NCBI GenBank assembly: GCA_021825955.1
Contig: JAKAEH010000066.1
Location: 1 to 6,011 of the forward strand
Source: a bacterium
Lineage (GTDB): Bacteria > Patescibacteria > Microgenomatia > Levybacterales > UBA12049
DNA length: 6,011 bases
Direction: 5' to 3'
Part shown: piece by piece, positions 1 to 5,739 of the stretch
Layout of the letters: every line of letters begins with the position of its first letter
How positions within the stretch are numbered: position 1 is the stretch's first letter
The notes under the pieces: model-generated
The model's input: the letters and a program-made list of their open reading frames with translations, nothing else
Told to the model about the DNA's origin: nothing
Database searches by the model: none
Program-made: the position numbers and the translations under genes

Positions 1-1
1 A

Positions 2-289
2 AAAACTCTTCAGAGAGAACTTGGGGCTTTTATAATAGGAGTACGAATGCCTCTTGAAAAAAGATGGGATTTAATTAGGGAAAGAGCAAGGACAGGAGAT
101 CCTAAAACGCATTCTGAGTTTTTAAAACTGATTGAGTCGGAGGAAGGGGGCAAGGGAGCCGATACAAATATTCAGGTTGGCTTTGCACTTGATGGATGCG
201 ATGTTATTATTGAGAATAATAGTTCAATTGAGGATCTTGATGGAAAGGTTATAAAAATTCTTAATGCACGAAAGCTTATTCTTTCTTAA
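2..289 (+). CDS. P-loop NMP/dephospho-CoA kinase-like protein, C-terminal part (5' end outside window)
   Basis: Probably a small P-loop kinase phosphorylating a nucleotide or dephospho-CoA-type substrate in the cytoplasm; the substrate cannot be told. The frame is open from base 2, and about 95 C-terminal residues are visible. They resemble the end of AAA/dephospho-CoA-kinase-like and archaeal UPF0200-type proteins: a hydrophobic strand (GAFIIGV), then PLEKRWDLIRERAR (phosphate-binding arginines, LID-like region), then DPKTHSEF, an acidic ESEEGG stretch, and a closing strand-helix CDVIIENNSSIEDL. The P-loop would lie upstream of the window. An in-frame ATG at 47 has a good-looking AGGAG before it, but starting there would cut through the conserved strand before the RW..I..R segment, so I take the gene as continuing leftwards. 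It ends in TAA and overlaps the convergent EamA gene by 14 bp. The family-level call is moderately sure; the exact enzyme is not. Confidence 0.6.
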   Translation, partial: KTLQRELGAFIIGVRMPLEKRWDLIRERARTGDPKTHSEFLKLIESEEGGKGADTNIQVGFALDGCDVIIENNSSIEDLDGKVIKILNARKLILS

Positions 290-1187
290 ACAGTTTTGAA
301 AAAGGGTGGTAGTGTATTCGTTCTTCCGCAATAAAAATTCCGAAGAAAACCAAAAAAGAACCGAGTATATAAAGGCTTGTTATTTTTTCGGAGAGAAGGG
401 GAATGGCAACTATAATAGTTGCGATGGGATCTACATAAGAAAAAATTCCGATTTCGGATGCTTTTATATATTTAACTCCGTAATAAAGAAAATAATAGCC
501 TATTATCGAGGAAAGAGTGGTTGCGTAAAAAATTCCCGTTAATGCTTGTACATTATACTTTGCAAAATTTAGGAGGTTAGGATCGAAAAGATAGGCTGGT
601 ACAATAAAAGGAATACTTCCTATTACAAAACTCCAGAAAACAATAGTGATTGGATTATTGTTGTACATAATCTTTTTAAGAACCACAGCTTGCGCAACTC
701 CACAGAGCATTGAAAGAAGAAGAAGGATATTCCCTAAGACAAGATTTGCCTGTTGAGTGTCGGGCGCAAAGGGTCTGAGGATAACTATTATAACCCCGAA
801 AAGACTGACAAGAGTACCTATGAGAACTTTTGGTTTTACGACATCTTTAAGGAAAAAGGCGGATGCAATTATTAAGACTATTGGTCCCGATGAAAGTATA
901 ATTGGAGCGTTTATGCTGGGAGAATATTTCAAACCGAAAAAAAGAAGAGTTATCTGAATAGTAATGGAAATAATAGAAATAAGTACCAATAGGGGAATGT
1001 CCTTTTTATAAACCTTAAGGCTTTTGTAAGTAAAAGGGAAAATTATAATGGCTGCCAGAAAAAATCTCAGGAAGGCAAAAGTAAAAGGATTTAGAACTTC
1101 TAAGGCCCATTTATAAATGGGGAAAGCGGCCCCCCAAATAATATTTGCAATAATCAAAAAAAGGACAGATTTTTTTTGCTTATTCAT
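276..1187 (-). CDS. EamA/DMT-superfamily transporter (10 TM)
   Basis: An inner-membrane carrier of the drug/metabolite transporter superfamily; members move amino acids, nucleotides or other small metabolites, and the substrate cannot be predicted here. The 303 residues match the usual family length of about 300. Around ten hydrophobic helices fall into two EamA halves, roughly residues 7-138 and 150-287. The first half opens with the typical NIIWGAAFPIYKWAL motif in TM1, and each half ends in a helix with the G-F/V-FGI-type pattern (LVSLFGVIIVIL and SFLVFFGIFIAEE). A short basic tail (KLFKKE) follows. It is the last gene of the minus-strand run, 6 bp after the hisS stop, so probably co-transcribed. 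No SD precedes the ATG; the leader reads CCTTAA directly before it, with a TAAAAT hexamer 8 nt upstream. Its 3' end overlaps the convergent kinase-like gene by 14 bp and no terminator hairpin is visible. The family is certain; the cargo is unknown. Confidence 0.93.
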   Translation of the reverse strand: MNKQKKSVLFLIIANIIWGAAFPIYKWALEVLNPFTFAFLRFFLAAIIIFPFTYKSLKVYKKDIPLLVLISIISITIQITLLFFGLKYSPSINAPIILSSGPIVLIIASAFFLKDVVKPKVLIGTLVSLFGVIIVILRPFAPDTQQANLVLGNILLLLSMLCGVAQAVVLKKIMYNNNPITIVFWSFVIGSIPFIVPAYLFDPNLLNFAKYNVQALTGIFYATTLSSIIGYYFLYYGVKYIKASEIGIFSYVDPIATIIVAIPLLSEKITSLYILGSFLVFFGIFIAEERIHYHPFSKLFKKE

Positions 1188-1193
1188 TTAAGG

Positions 1194-2372
1194 TTATTTT
1201 AAAGTTTTTAAGATTTCTTCAAGAGGAAGAGTTTTTTGAGTACTCGAGCGCATGTCTTTAAGTATCAATTCGTCTTTATTAACAAGAACTACGTAAGTAA
1301 TACTTTTTTTATCAGCGTATTTTAGTTGTTTTTCAAGATTCGCATCTTCCAGATAATACTCTGCGTTTATATTATTATCTCTTAGACTAGTTACTATCTC
1401 CAATGCTTTTTCCTGCAAATCCGGATTGGAAAAAGCTACGAAGACAGTATTTTTGTTAAGGTCGCTTGGGAAAAGGCTCATCTCTTCCATTGCTTCCATA
1501 AGACGGTCGAAACCAAAAGCGAATCCTACCGCAGGAATGTCGCGTCCGGCAAACATTCCGATAAGATTATCGTATCTTCCTCCACCCGCAATAGAACCAG
1601 TTGTGTAGCCATTTACTTCAATTTCAAAAATCATACCCGTATAATAATTGAGACCCCGAGCAAGTTCCGCGGAGTATTTAATCTTATCTTTTAGTTTTTT
1701 GTCCATACGGGAGGCTGCAGAGATTATCTCGTTTAATCTTGAAGTCGCAGGTTTATTTTGTACTTCCGAGAGTAGATTTTCATCCAATTTATTTTCCCTC
1801 AATAATTTTTGTACTTCACTTGGGCCAATCTTGCTGAGTTTATCTATGATAGTGATTGCTTTGGGATCAATGCCGGAAAAATTATTTCGGTCGTTTATTC
1901 TTATTGTAAAATCTGTAAAGCCCAATTTTTCCAATGATTTTGCTGCTGCAACTATTACTTCCGCATCGGCTAGGGGAGAGTAGGAGCCAACAGTGTCTAT
2001 ATCTACCTGTAGGAATTCTCTGTAGCGGCCTTTTTGTGTATTTTCCGCACGCCATACGTTTTGCATCTGATACCTTTTAAAAGGCATTGGTAGCTCATTT
2101 TGATATTGGGCGATTACTCTTGCAAGGGGAACGGTCTGATCATAGCGGAGTGCAACCTTTCGCTTGCCTAAGTCTTCAAATTTATACATCAATTTGTCTC
2201 CTTCGTCCCCGTATTTTCCCGACAGAATTTCTTCGTATTCAAGACTCGGCGTTTCCAGGGGTTCAAAGCCATACGACTCAAACACCTGTTGCAAGGTGTT
2301 TAAAACAAACTGCCTTTTTCTTGAATCTTTTGGCAGAAAATCACGAAAACCTTTAAGAGTCTGTACGATCAT
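1194..2372 (-). CDS. hisS: Histidyl-tRNA synthetase (HisRS)
   Basis: Charges tRNA-His with histidine using ATP; cytoplasmic, class II aminoacyl-tRNA synthetase. Visible motifs in order: motif 1 region with KGFRDFLP (7-14); the histidine/ATP-site stretch LRYDQTVPLAR (75-85); motif 2 with VWRAENTQKGRYREF (106-120; R108 is the expected ATP-binding Arg); the HisRS signature ARGLNYYTG (238-246) with the expected catalytic Arg at 239; GGGRYDNL (263-270); and motif 3 GFAFGFDRL (283-291). Residues about 308-392 form the HGTP anticodon-binding domain, which separates it from the catalytically dead HisZ regulator. At 392 aa it is shorter than the E. coli enzyme (424), the difference falling mainly in the insertion domain near 170-230. 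The RYDxTVPLAR version places it in the HisRS clade that resembles archaeal/eukaryotic enzymes rather than the E. coli LRPEGT type. It lies 20 bp after the AI-2E-family gene and 6 bp before the transporter gene. Confidence 0.97.
   Translation of the reverse strand: MIVQTLKGFRDFLPKDSRKRQFVLNTLQQVFESYGFEPLETPSLEYEEILSGKYGDEGDKLMYKFEDLGKRKVALRYDQTVPLARVIAQYQNELPMPFKRYQMQNVWRAENTQKGRYREFLQVDIDTVGSYSPLADAEVIVAAAKSLEKLGFTDFTIRINDRNNFSGIDPKAITIIDKLSKIGPSEVQKLLRENKLDENLLSEVQNKPATSRLNEIISAASRMDKKLKDKIKYSAELARGLNYYTGMIFEIEVNGYTTGSIAGGGRYDNLIGMFAGRDIPAVGFAFGFDRLMEAMEEMSLFPSDLNKNTVFVAFSNPDLQEKALEIVTSLRDNNINAEYYLEDANLEKQLKYADKKSITYVVLVNKDELILKDMRSSTQKTLPLEEILKTLK
2280..2301. repeat. Perfect 8-bp inverted repeat with 6-nt loop inside hisS
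   Basis: AAACACCT (2280-2287) and AGGTGTTT (2294-2301) are exact reverse complements separated by 6 nt. In the hisS mRNA the hairpin lies about 70-95 nt after the start codon, in the LNTLQQVFE-coding stretch. No U-run follows on either strand, so it is not an intrinsic terminator. It could be chance or affect early translation. Confidence 0.5.
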
Positions 2373-2378
2373 TCCTAT

Positions 2379-2387
2379 ATGATATCA
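2379..2387 (-). promoter_or_regulatory. Possible internal extended -10 promoter for hisS
   Basis: On the minus strand TGATATCAT matches an extended -10 (TGn followed by TATCAT, one mismatch to TATAAT). It ends 6 nt before the hisS ATG, so transcription would start at or next to the A of the start codon. No convincing -35 is present, which extended -10 promoters can tolerate. The 20-bp gap before hisS is the widest in the operon, which fits an extra start site. AT-rich sequence makes chance matches easy. Confidence 0.3.
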
Positions 2388-2392
2388 CAATT

Positions 2393-3415
2393 TTATTTTT
2401 TATCTAAGATTTCGGGGTTTATAAAGTAGTGGCCCAACTCGCGGATGACAATTACAAAAATACCAAGAACGGGTACGACAAAAACAGCGCCTAAGGGTCC
2501 GGCCACTTTAAATCCGATTATGATTGAAAGGAAAACAACTATTGGGTGCAATTTAAAAGCTCTCCCCATAAGCTTGGGCCCTAAAGCGTTGTACATTAAC
2601 TGTTGAATTAATAAAAGAATAATAAGTATCAAGACAGCCTCTGTTGGGCTACCCGGATTTGTTATGAGTACGATAAAAACAGGGGGAATAACCGCTAGGA
2701 ATTGTCCAAGAAGGGGAATGACGGTTAAAATTCCTGCCATAAGAGCAACGGATGCAGCAAAATCAACCGAAAAAATTCTTAGGACTATCCATGTTGCAAT
2801 GCCGGCGATGATTCCGAAAATAACCTGAATTTGCAGAAAAGAAGAGAATGTATCGTCAATCACTTTTTGTATAAACTTTAAATTTTTATGCCACGACTTC
2901 GGGGCAAACTTATATAGCTCTTCGTTAATTTTTTCTTTATCTAAGATTAAATAAAAAGACAAAACCAGCACTAAAATAATGTCAACAAAAATTGTTGCGA
3001 GAGACGGTAGAAGAGGAATAATAGTATCCACAGAGTTAGTAAGAGCGTTATTCCATGTTTGGACAAATTTCGGATAGGAAGAGAGGTAGCGTGGAACAAT
3101 TTTGGAAAGAGTTTGCATTTGTTCGTTTACGACCGGTATAAAAACAAAAACTATGCCCGTAAAAAGAACTGCAAAAAAGACATAGACTATAAGTGCGGCG
3201 ATTACCTTTGGTAGCCTGCTGATTCTTTCAACTCCTCTGACGACTGGTTCAAGAACAAAACTTAAAAGCCAGGAAATTACGACAATAGCAATTATGTCTG
3301 AAAAGTTGCCCAAGAGTTGCCATAGAATTTGCGCAAGATAAATAGAAACGGCAATTGTTAAAAGAATTGCCAAAAGTCGAAAAGAAGTAAGCTCCTTTTT
3401 AAAATCCTCAAGCAT
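2393..3415 (-). CDS. AI-2E/PerM (UPF0118) family membrane protein
   Basis: A polytopic inner-membrane protein of the AI-2E transporter family (PerM/TqsA/YtvI-like). Characterised relatives export autoinducer-2 or exchange Na+ for H+; neither role can be assigned here. The 340 residues fit the family. There are about eight hydrophobic segments: three near 12-35, 38-57 and 70-94, a soluble loop about 95-135, a helix near 137-158, an amphipathic stretch about 160-195, then helices up to about 330. Diagnostic motifs are in the C-terminal half: VIPLLGQFLAVIPPV (232-246) and GPKLMGRAFKLHPIVVFLS (279-297), followed by the Gly/Pro-rich GFKVAGPLGAVFVVPV (301-316). It begins 2 bp after the peptidase stop, with no SD; a TATAAT sits 6 nt before the ATG. 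It is followed 20 bp later by hisS. Family certain, substrate unknown. Confidence 0.93.
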   Translation of the reverse strand: MLEDFKKELTSFRLLAILLTIAVSIYLAQILWQLLGNFSDIIAIVVISWLLSFVLEPVVRGVERISRLPKVIAALIVYVFFAVLFTGIVFVFIPVVNEQMQTLSKIVPRYLSSYPKFVQTWNNALTNSVDTIIPLLPSLATIFVDIILVLVLSFYLILDKEKINEELYKFAPKSWHKNLKFIQKVIDDTFSSFLQIQVIFGIIAGIATWIVLRIFSVDFAASVALMAGILTVIPLLGQFLAVIPPVFIVLITNPGSPTEAVLILIILLLIQQLMYNALGPKLMGRAFKLHPIVVFLSIIIGFKVAGPLGAVFVVPVLGIFVIVIRELGHYFINPEILDKK

Positions 3416-3417
3416 AA

Positions 3418-4482
3418 CTATATTATAATTATTTGCTTTTCGGAGCGGGAAATCAACTGGGGATTTTTTCCGTCATAATAGTAAAGGTCTTCTATTCTTA
3501 TTCCGCCGAAATTCGGAATATAAATTCCCGGCTCAATGGAAAATACCATACCCTTTTTAATTTCTCCGATAGAATTTGGCGATAGGGTGGGTAATTCATG
3601 AACCTCTATTCCTATTCCGTGTCCTAATGAATGAGGTATAGAGGAAAAACCTTTAGATACAATATATTCTCGCGCTGTCTTATCTATGTCTCCTGCAATA
3701 ATTTTATTCTGCGTTCTTATATACTCAACAGCTTTTTGTTGAGCCTCTAAGACAGTATAGTAAATATTTTTTTGCTTCTTTGTAATCCCGCCAAAAAAAA
3801 CGGTGCGGGTCATGTCCGAACAATAATTATTGAATTTTACGCCAAAATCAAGAAGGACTACAGAATTTTTACTCAGCTTTTTACCTGTTGGTACGTGATG
3901 TGGAAAAGATGAGTTTGCTCCGAAAGCAACTATCGGAGAAAAGGAAATAGAAGCTCCTTTGGAAAGAATGAAAATTTCAATCTTTTTAGCTATTTCTTTT
4001 TCGGATACATTTTTTTTAAGTTCATCCAAAATATATTTAAAAGTTAAATCGGTAATTTTGCATGCTTTTTTAATCTGCTCAAGTTCGTAGCTACTTTTCA
4101 CTTCGCGCATTTTCTCAATAAGGTTTTCCGAAGGGAGGATTTTTGCTACGGATTTTATTTTGTTAAGCTCTGAAACCTTTATATCGTTTTGCTCAATTGC
4201 AATGTTTTTTACTTTTTCTTTTAACGCTAAATCTTTTATTGTCTGCGTAAGTTTTTTTGACTGTGATATTTGTACCAATTGATATGATTTTATTTTTTTT
4301 CTTACTGCCTCGGTATACCTTCCGTCGGTGAAAATATATTTGTTTCTTTTTGTTAAAAAAAGATACGCTTCGCGTTCTTCTTTGGAGAATCCGTCAAAGC
4401 CCGTCAGGTAAAAAATGTTTTGTTGCTTTGAGATAAGAAAAGCGTCGGAGCCTGTCGGAAGAGATACGATTTTTCCGTTCAT
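3418..4482 (-). CDS. M24B metallopeptidase, Xaa-Pro aminopeptidase/dipeptidase type
   Basis: Likely removes residues next to proline from peptides, using two metal ions in a pita-bread fold; probably cytoplasmic, as no signal peptide is seen. Numbering from the ATG at 4482 (354 aa): an N-terminal creatinase-like domain about 3-125 (DAFLIS, then NIFYLTGFDG at 22-31 and TDGRYTE at 52-58) and the catalytic domain about 130-345. All five metal ligands are present: D212 (LLDFG), D223 (SDMTRT), H288 (LGHGIG), E317 (IEPG) and E331 (RIED), with His195/196 in FPHHVPT and His295 in EVHELPT also conserved. Length is usual for PepQ/YqhT-like members. Start choice: the frame extends to a TTG at 4497, which would overlap the upstream gene by 11 bp. 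The ATG at 4482 lies 4 bp after that gene's stop and gives a typical family N-terminus, so I prefer it. Neither start has an SD. The gene stops with TAG, the only non-TAA stop seen. Confidence 0.93.
   Translation of the reverse strand: MNGKIVSLPTGSDAFLISKQQNIFYLTGFDGFSKEEREAYLFLTKRNKYIFTDGRYTEAVRKKIKSYQLVQISQSKKLTQTIKDLALKEKVKNIAIEQNDIKVSELNKIKSVAKILPSENLIEKMREVKSSYELEQIKKACKITDLTFKYILDELKKNVSEKEIAKKIEIFILSKGASISFSPIVAFGANSSFPHHVPTGKKLSKNSVVLLDFGVKFNNYCSDMTRTVFFGGITKKQKNIYYTVLEAQQKAVEYIRTQNKIIAGDIDKTAREYIVSKGFSSIPHSLGHGIGIEVHELPTLSPNSIGEIKKGMVFSIEPGIYIPNFGGIRIEDLYYYDGKNPQLISRSEKQIIII
3422..3427 (-). promoter_or_regulatory. TATAAT box just before the AI-2E-family gene
   Basis: A perfect minus-strand TATAAT ends 6 nt before the ATG at 3415, the same spacing as the -10-like element before hisS. 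It overlaps the Ile codons at the end of the peptidase gene. No -35 is recognisable at 16-18 bp, so this may be chance in AT-rich sequence. Confidence 0.2.
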
Positions 4483-4486
4483 AAAA

Positions 4487-5236
4487 TTAGTGAACAATAG
4501 GCATCAGCTTTGTTCCGCTTCCTGTTGAAGGCACAATAGAGGGGGAATTTTGTATGGATAAGCTAATGTCAGGGTTTATCTGAACGTCCGGGAATAGAAC
4601 AATTCTCGTTGCGAGTATTTTACTTGGGTCCTGTTTATCGGGGAGGCCGATTATTATTAGGGTTTCAGGAGCAACAATTTTTGAAAAACCGGATTTAACC
4701 AAATTTTCCGAAGAGTACGAATAGGTTTTGGTTATGCTCTGAACCTCTGCTATAATTTTTTGTCCGGTTTCCTTAACAACTGTCAGTTCGTAATTTGTTT
4801 TATCAATACTTCCTACGGCACCATATATTACCTGTGGAGATTGATCAATCAGGTCAACTTTACGAGCCAAAATTCTTCTGGTTTGTTTATTGTATAGCCC
4901 TAAAATTCCAAGGTTATCTCCTTTTGTTATGTCTGAAATTCCGAAAGATTTTGATGAGGAAGAATAAAACTTGGTAAGTTCGTCAACGTCTATAAATCTT
5001 GTATTCCCGCTAATATCCGTTAGTGTTATTTGCGTGTCAGATACATCGGAGACTTTTCCTACTATCCCTTTTTTCTCAACAAGATTAAGCTGTGCTGTTT
5101 TTGAAGCTATTTCATCAAGCAATTGTTGGTTTACAGTCGGCGTTGGAGATGGGGAAGGGGTAACTGCTGCATACACATTAGCACCTGTAAAAATTAGGCA
5201 AATAATAATTAAAAGTAAAACAAAAGTTTTTTTCAT
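4487..5236 (-). CDS. Secreted protein with two tandem beta-rich modules, function unknown
   Basis: I do not recognise a named family. The 249 residues start with a clear Sec signal peptide: MKK, a hydrophobic core about 5-17, and a VYA-A cleavage-like site near 23/24. A lipobox is absent, since Cys13 sits inside the core preceded by Ile. A Pro/Ser/Thr linker (25-34) follows, then two copies of one module. Copy A is about 57-130 (GIVGKV..., LTKFYSSSSKSF, DNLGILGL, ILARKVDLI) and copy B about 137-215 (IYGAVGSI..., ITKTYSYSSENL, ETLIIIGL, ILATRIVLF). The alternating pattern suggests small beta-barrels of the kind found in DUF5666-like secreted proteins; this is an inference. The tail (216-249) is Ser/Pro-rich with no membrane helix or basic end, so no sortase anchoring. 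It starts 3 bp after the Ig-like gene and ends 4 bp before the peptidase ATG. No SD before the ATG. Likely works outside the membrane, perhaps with the Ig-like protein. Confidence 0.85.
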   Translation of the reverse strand: MKKTFVLLLIIICLIFTGANVYAAVTPSPSPTPTVNQQLLDEIASKTAQLNLVEKKGIVGKVSDVSDTQITLTDISGNTRFIDVDELTKFYSSSSKSFGISDITKGDNLGILGLYNKQTRRILARKVDLIDQSPQVIYGAVGSIDKTNYELTVVKETGQKIIAEVQSITKTYSYSSENLVKSGFSKIVAPETLIIIGLPDKQDPSKILATRIVLFPDVQINPDISLSIQNSPSIVPSTGSGTKLMPIVH

Positions 5237-5239
5237 AAT

Positions 5240-5665
5240 TTAGAAATCTTGAGTTGAATAAGTTATCGTCCTTAGTATGGAAGCATTTCCGCCGTCGGGC
5301 GTTACTGCTTCCATACGAATAATATTTTCCCCATCGCCAAGCGTAATGTTTGTTGAAAAAGCACCCTGACCAGTCGGTTGTACCACTTGCTGGTCGGAGT
5401 CGGTAATTACCAAAATTATTGCATTGGAATTTGTTTTTCCGGAAATCTGTAAAGTTTTACTACCGACTACGCTCTCGTCAGCGGGCTGGTCAAGAGTTAT
5501 AAATGTGCTTGGCTTAGGATTAGGAGTAGGAGTAGGAGAAACAGTAAGACTCGTTTTTGATTGCGGAATTGATTTTGTAGATTGATAAAAATAGAAAGTC
5601 GCCCCTGCCACTAGAAGACCTATAAGGACCATAATAAACGACAAAATGACTCTTTCTTGCTTCAT
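5240..5665 (-). CDS. Membrane-anchored protein with one Ig-like domain
   Basis: First gene of the operon, 141 aa. One N-terminal transmembrane segment (about 7-27) after MKQER implies the N-terminus inside and the rest outside. A Pro/Thr/Ser linker (about 32-53, SPTPTPNPKPS) leads to a single beta-sandwich domain about 54-137. That domain has the look of bacterial Ig / glucodextranase domain-B modules: ITLDQPADESVVGSKTLQISG, then AIILVIT, QPTGQGAFSTNITL, GDGENIIRMEAVTPDGG and RTITYS. No enzyme motif is present; such domains usually bind or space partners at the cell surface. The ATG at 5665 is set by the promoter upstream, whose predicted start is about 5 nt away, leaving no room for an SD. 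The linker is encoded by a hexanucleotide tandem repeat. The stop is 3 bp before the next secreted-protein gene. The domain call is good; the role is unknown. Confidence 0.85.
   Translation of the reverse strand: MKQERVILSFIMVLIGLLVAGATFYFYQSTKSIPQSKTSLTVSPTPTPNPKPSTFITLDQPADESVVGSKTLQISGKTNSNAIILVITDSDQQVVQPTGQGAFSTNITLGDGENIIRMEAVTPDGGNASILRTITYSTQDF
5515..5538. repeat. Hexanucleotide tandem repeat (TAGGAG) coding for the Pro/Thr linker
   Basis: On the + strand three perfect TAGGAG units (5521-5538) follow one imperfect TAGGAT unit (5515-5520). On the coding (minus) strand they give the alternating Pro-Thr/Asn linker between the membrane anchor and the Ig-like domain. A 6-bp unit keeps the frame if copies are gained or lost, so linker length could vary between strains. 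Confidence 0.75.
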
Positions 5666-5676
5666 AGACGCAACCC

Positions 5677-5705
5677 ATAATACGAAAAAAGTCTTATCTT
5701 GTCAA
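5677..5705 (-). promoter_or_regulatory. Sigma70-type promoter of the six-gene minus-strand operon
   Basis: Read on the minus strand, a perfect -35 TTGACA (5705-5700) is followed by exactly 17 bp and then a -10 TATTAT (5682-5677, one mismatch to TATAAT). The expected transcription start is near 5670, only about 5 nt before the ATG at 5665, so the mRNA would be leaderless or nearly so. It is the only strong promoter seen on the minus strand and precedes the first gene of the tightly packed run. Confidence 0.8.
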
Positions 5706-5724
5706 GGAAATCATTATATGTTAG

Positions 5725-5730
5725 GATAAT
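5725..5730 (+). promoter_or_regulatory. Possible -10 element for the MBL-like gene
   Basis: GATAAT (one mismatch to TATAAT) lies 9 nt before the ATG at 5740, which predicts a start about 3 nt before the ATG. A -35-like TTGTCA at 5699-5704 is 20 bp upstream, longer than ideal. That hexamer is the other strand's view of the operon's own -35, because the site is a near-palindrome (CTTGTCAAG). The two divergent promoters may therefore compete for the same bases. Weak by sequence alone. Confidence 0.4.
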
Positions 5731-5739
5731 TTGAGCAAT

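Noticed and set aside
31..49. TATAAT followed by AGGAG and ATG, resembling a promoter and ribosome binding site for an 80-aa gene.
   Set aside because: The same bases encode a conserved hydrophobic strand in an open frame that runs in from the window edge; an 80-aa product would be only part of a kinase domain.
2373..2378. AGGA directly before the hisS ATG as a Shine-Dalgarno site.
   Set aside because: It abuts the start codon with no spacing, so it cannot pair with the ribosome in the usual way.
306..2382. Plus-strand open frames (306-542, 757-957, 1426-1608, 1648-1983, 2087-2356, 2164-2382).
   Set aside because: All lie opposite the well-supported transporter and hisS genes, have no recognisable domains, and show odd composition typical of antisense frames.
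4487..4540. PSTG near the C-terminus of the two-repeat protein, reminiscent of an LPxTG sortase signal.
   Set aside because: No hydrophobic helix and basic tail follow, and the Leu is not in place.
5192..5200. Cysteine in the signal peptide core of the two-repeat protein, as a possible lipobox.
   Set aside because: The residue before Cys13 is Ile rather than Gly, Ala or Ser, and the hydrophobic core continues past it to a VYA-A site, which fits a plain signal peptide better.
4795..5243. Plus-strand open frames at 4795-4977 and 4971-5243.
   Set aside because: They are antisense to the secreted-protein gene, which has a signal peptide, linker and internal repeat that support it as the real gene.
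5368..5395. Inverted repeat GACCAG / CTGGTC in the Ig-like gene.
   Set aside because: Only 6 bp with a 16-nt loop inside coding sequence; expected by chance in a window this size.
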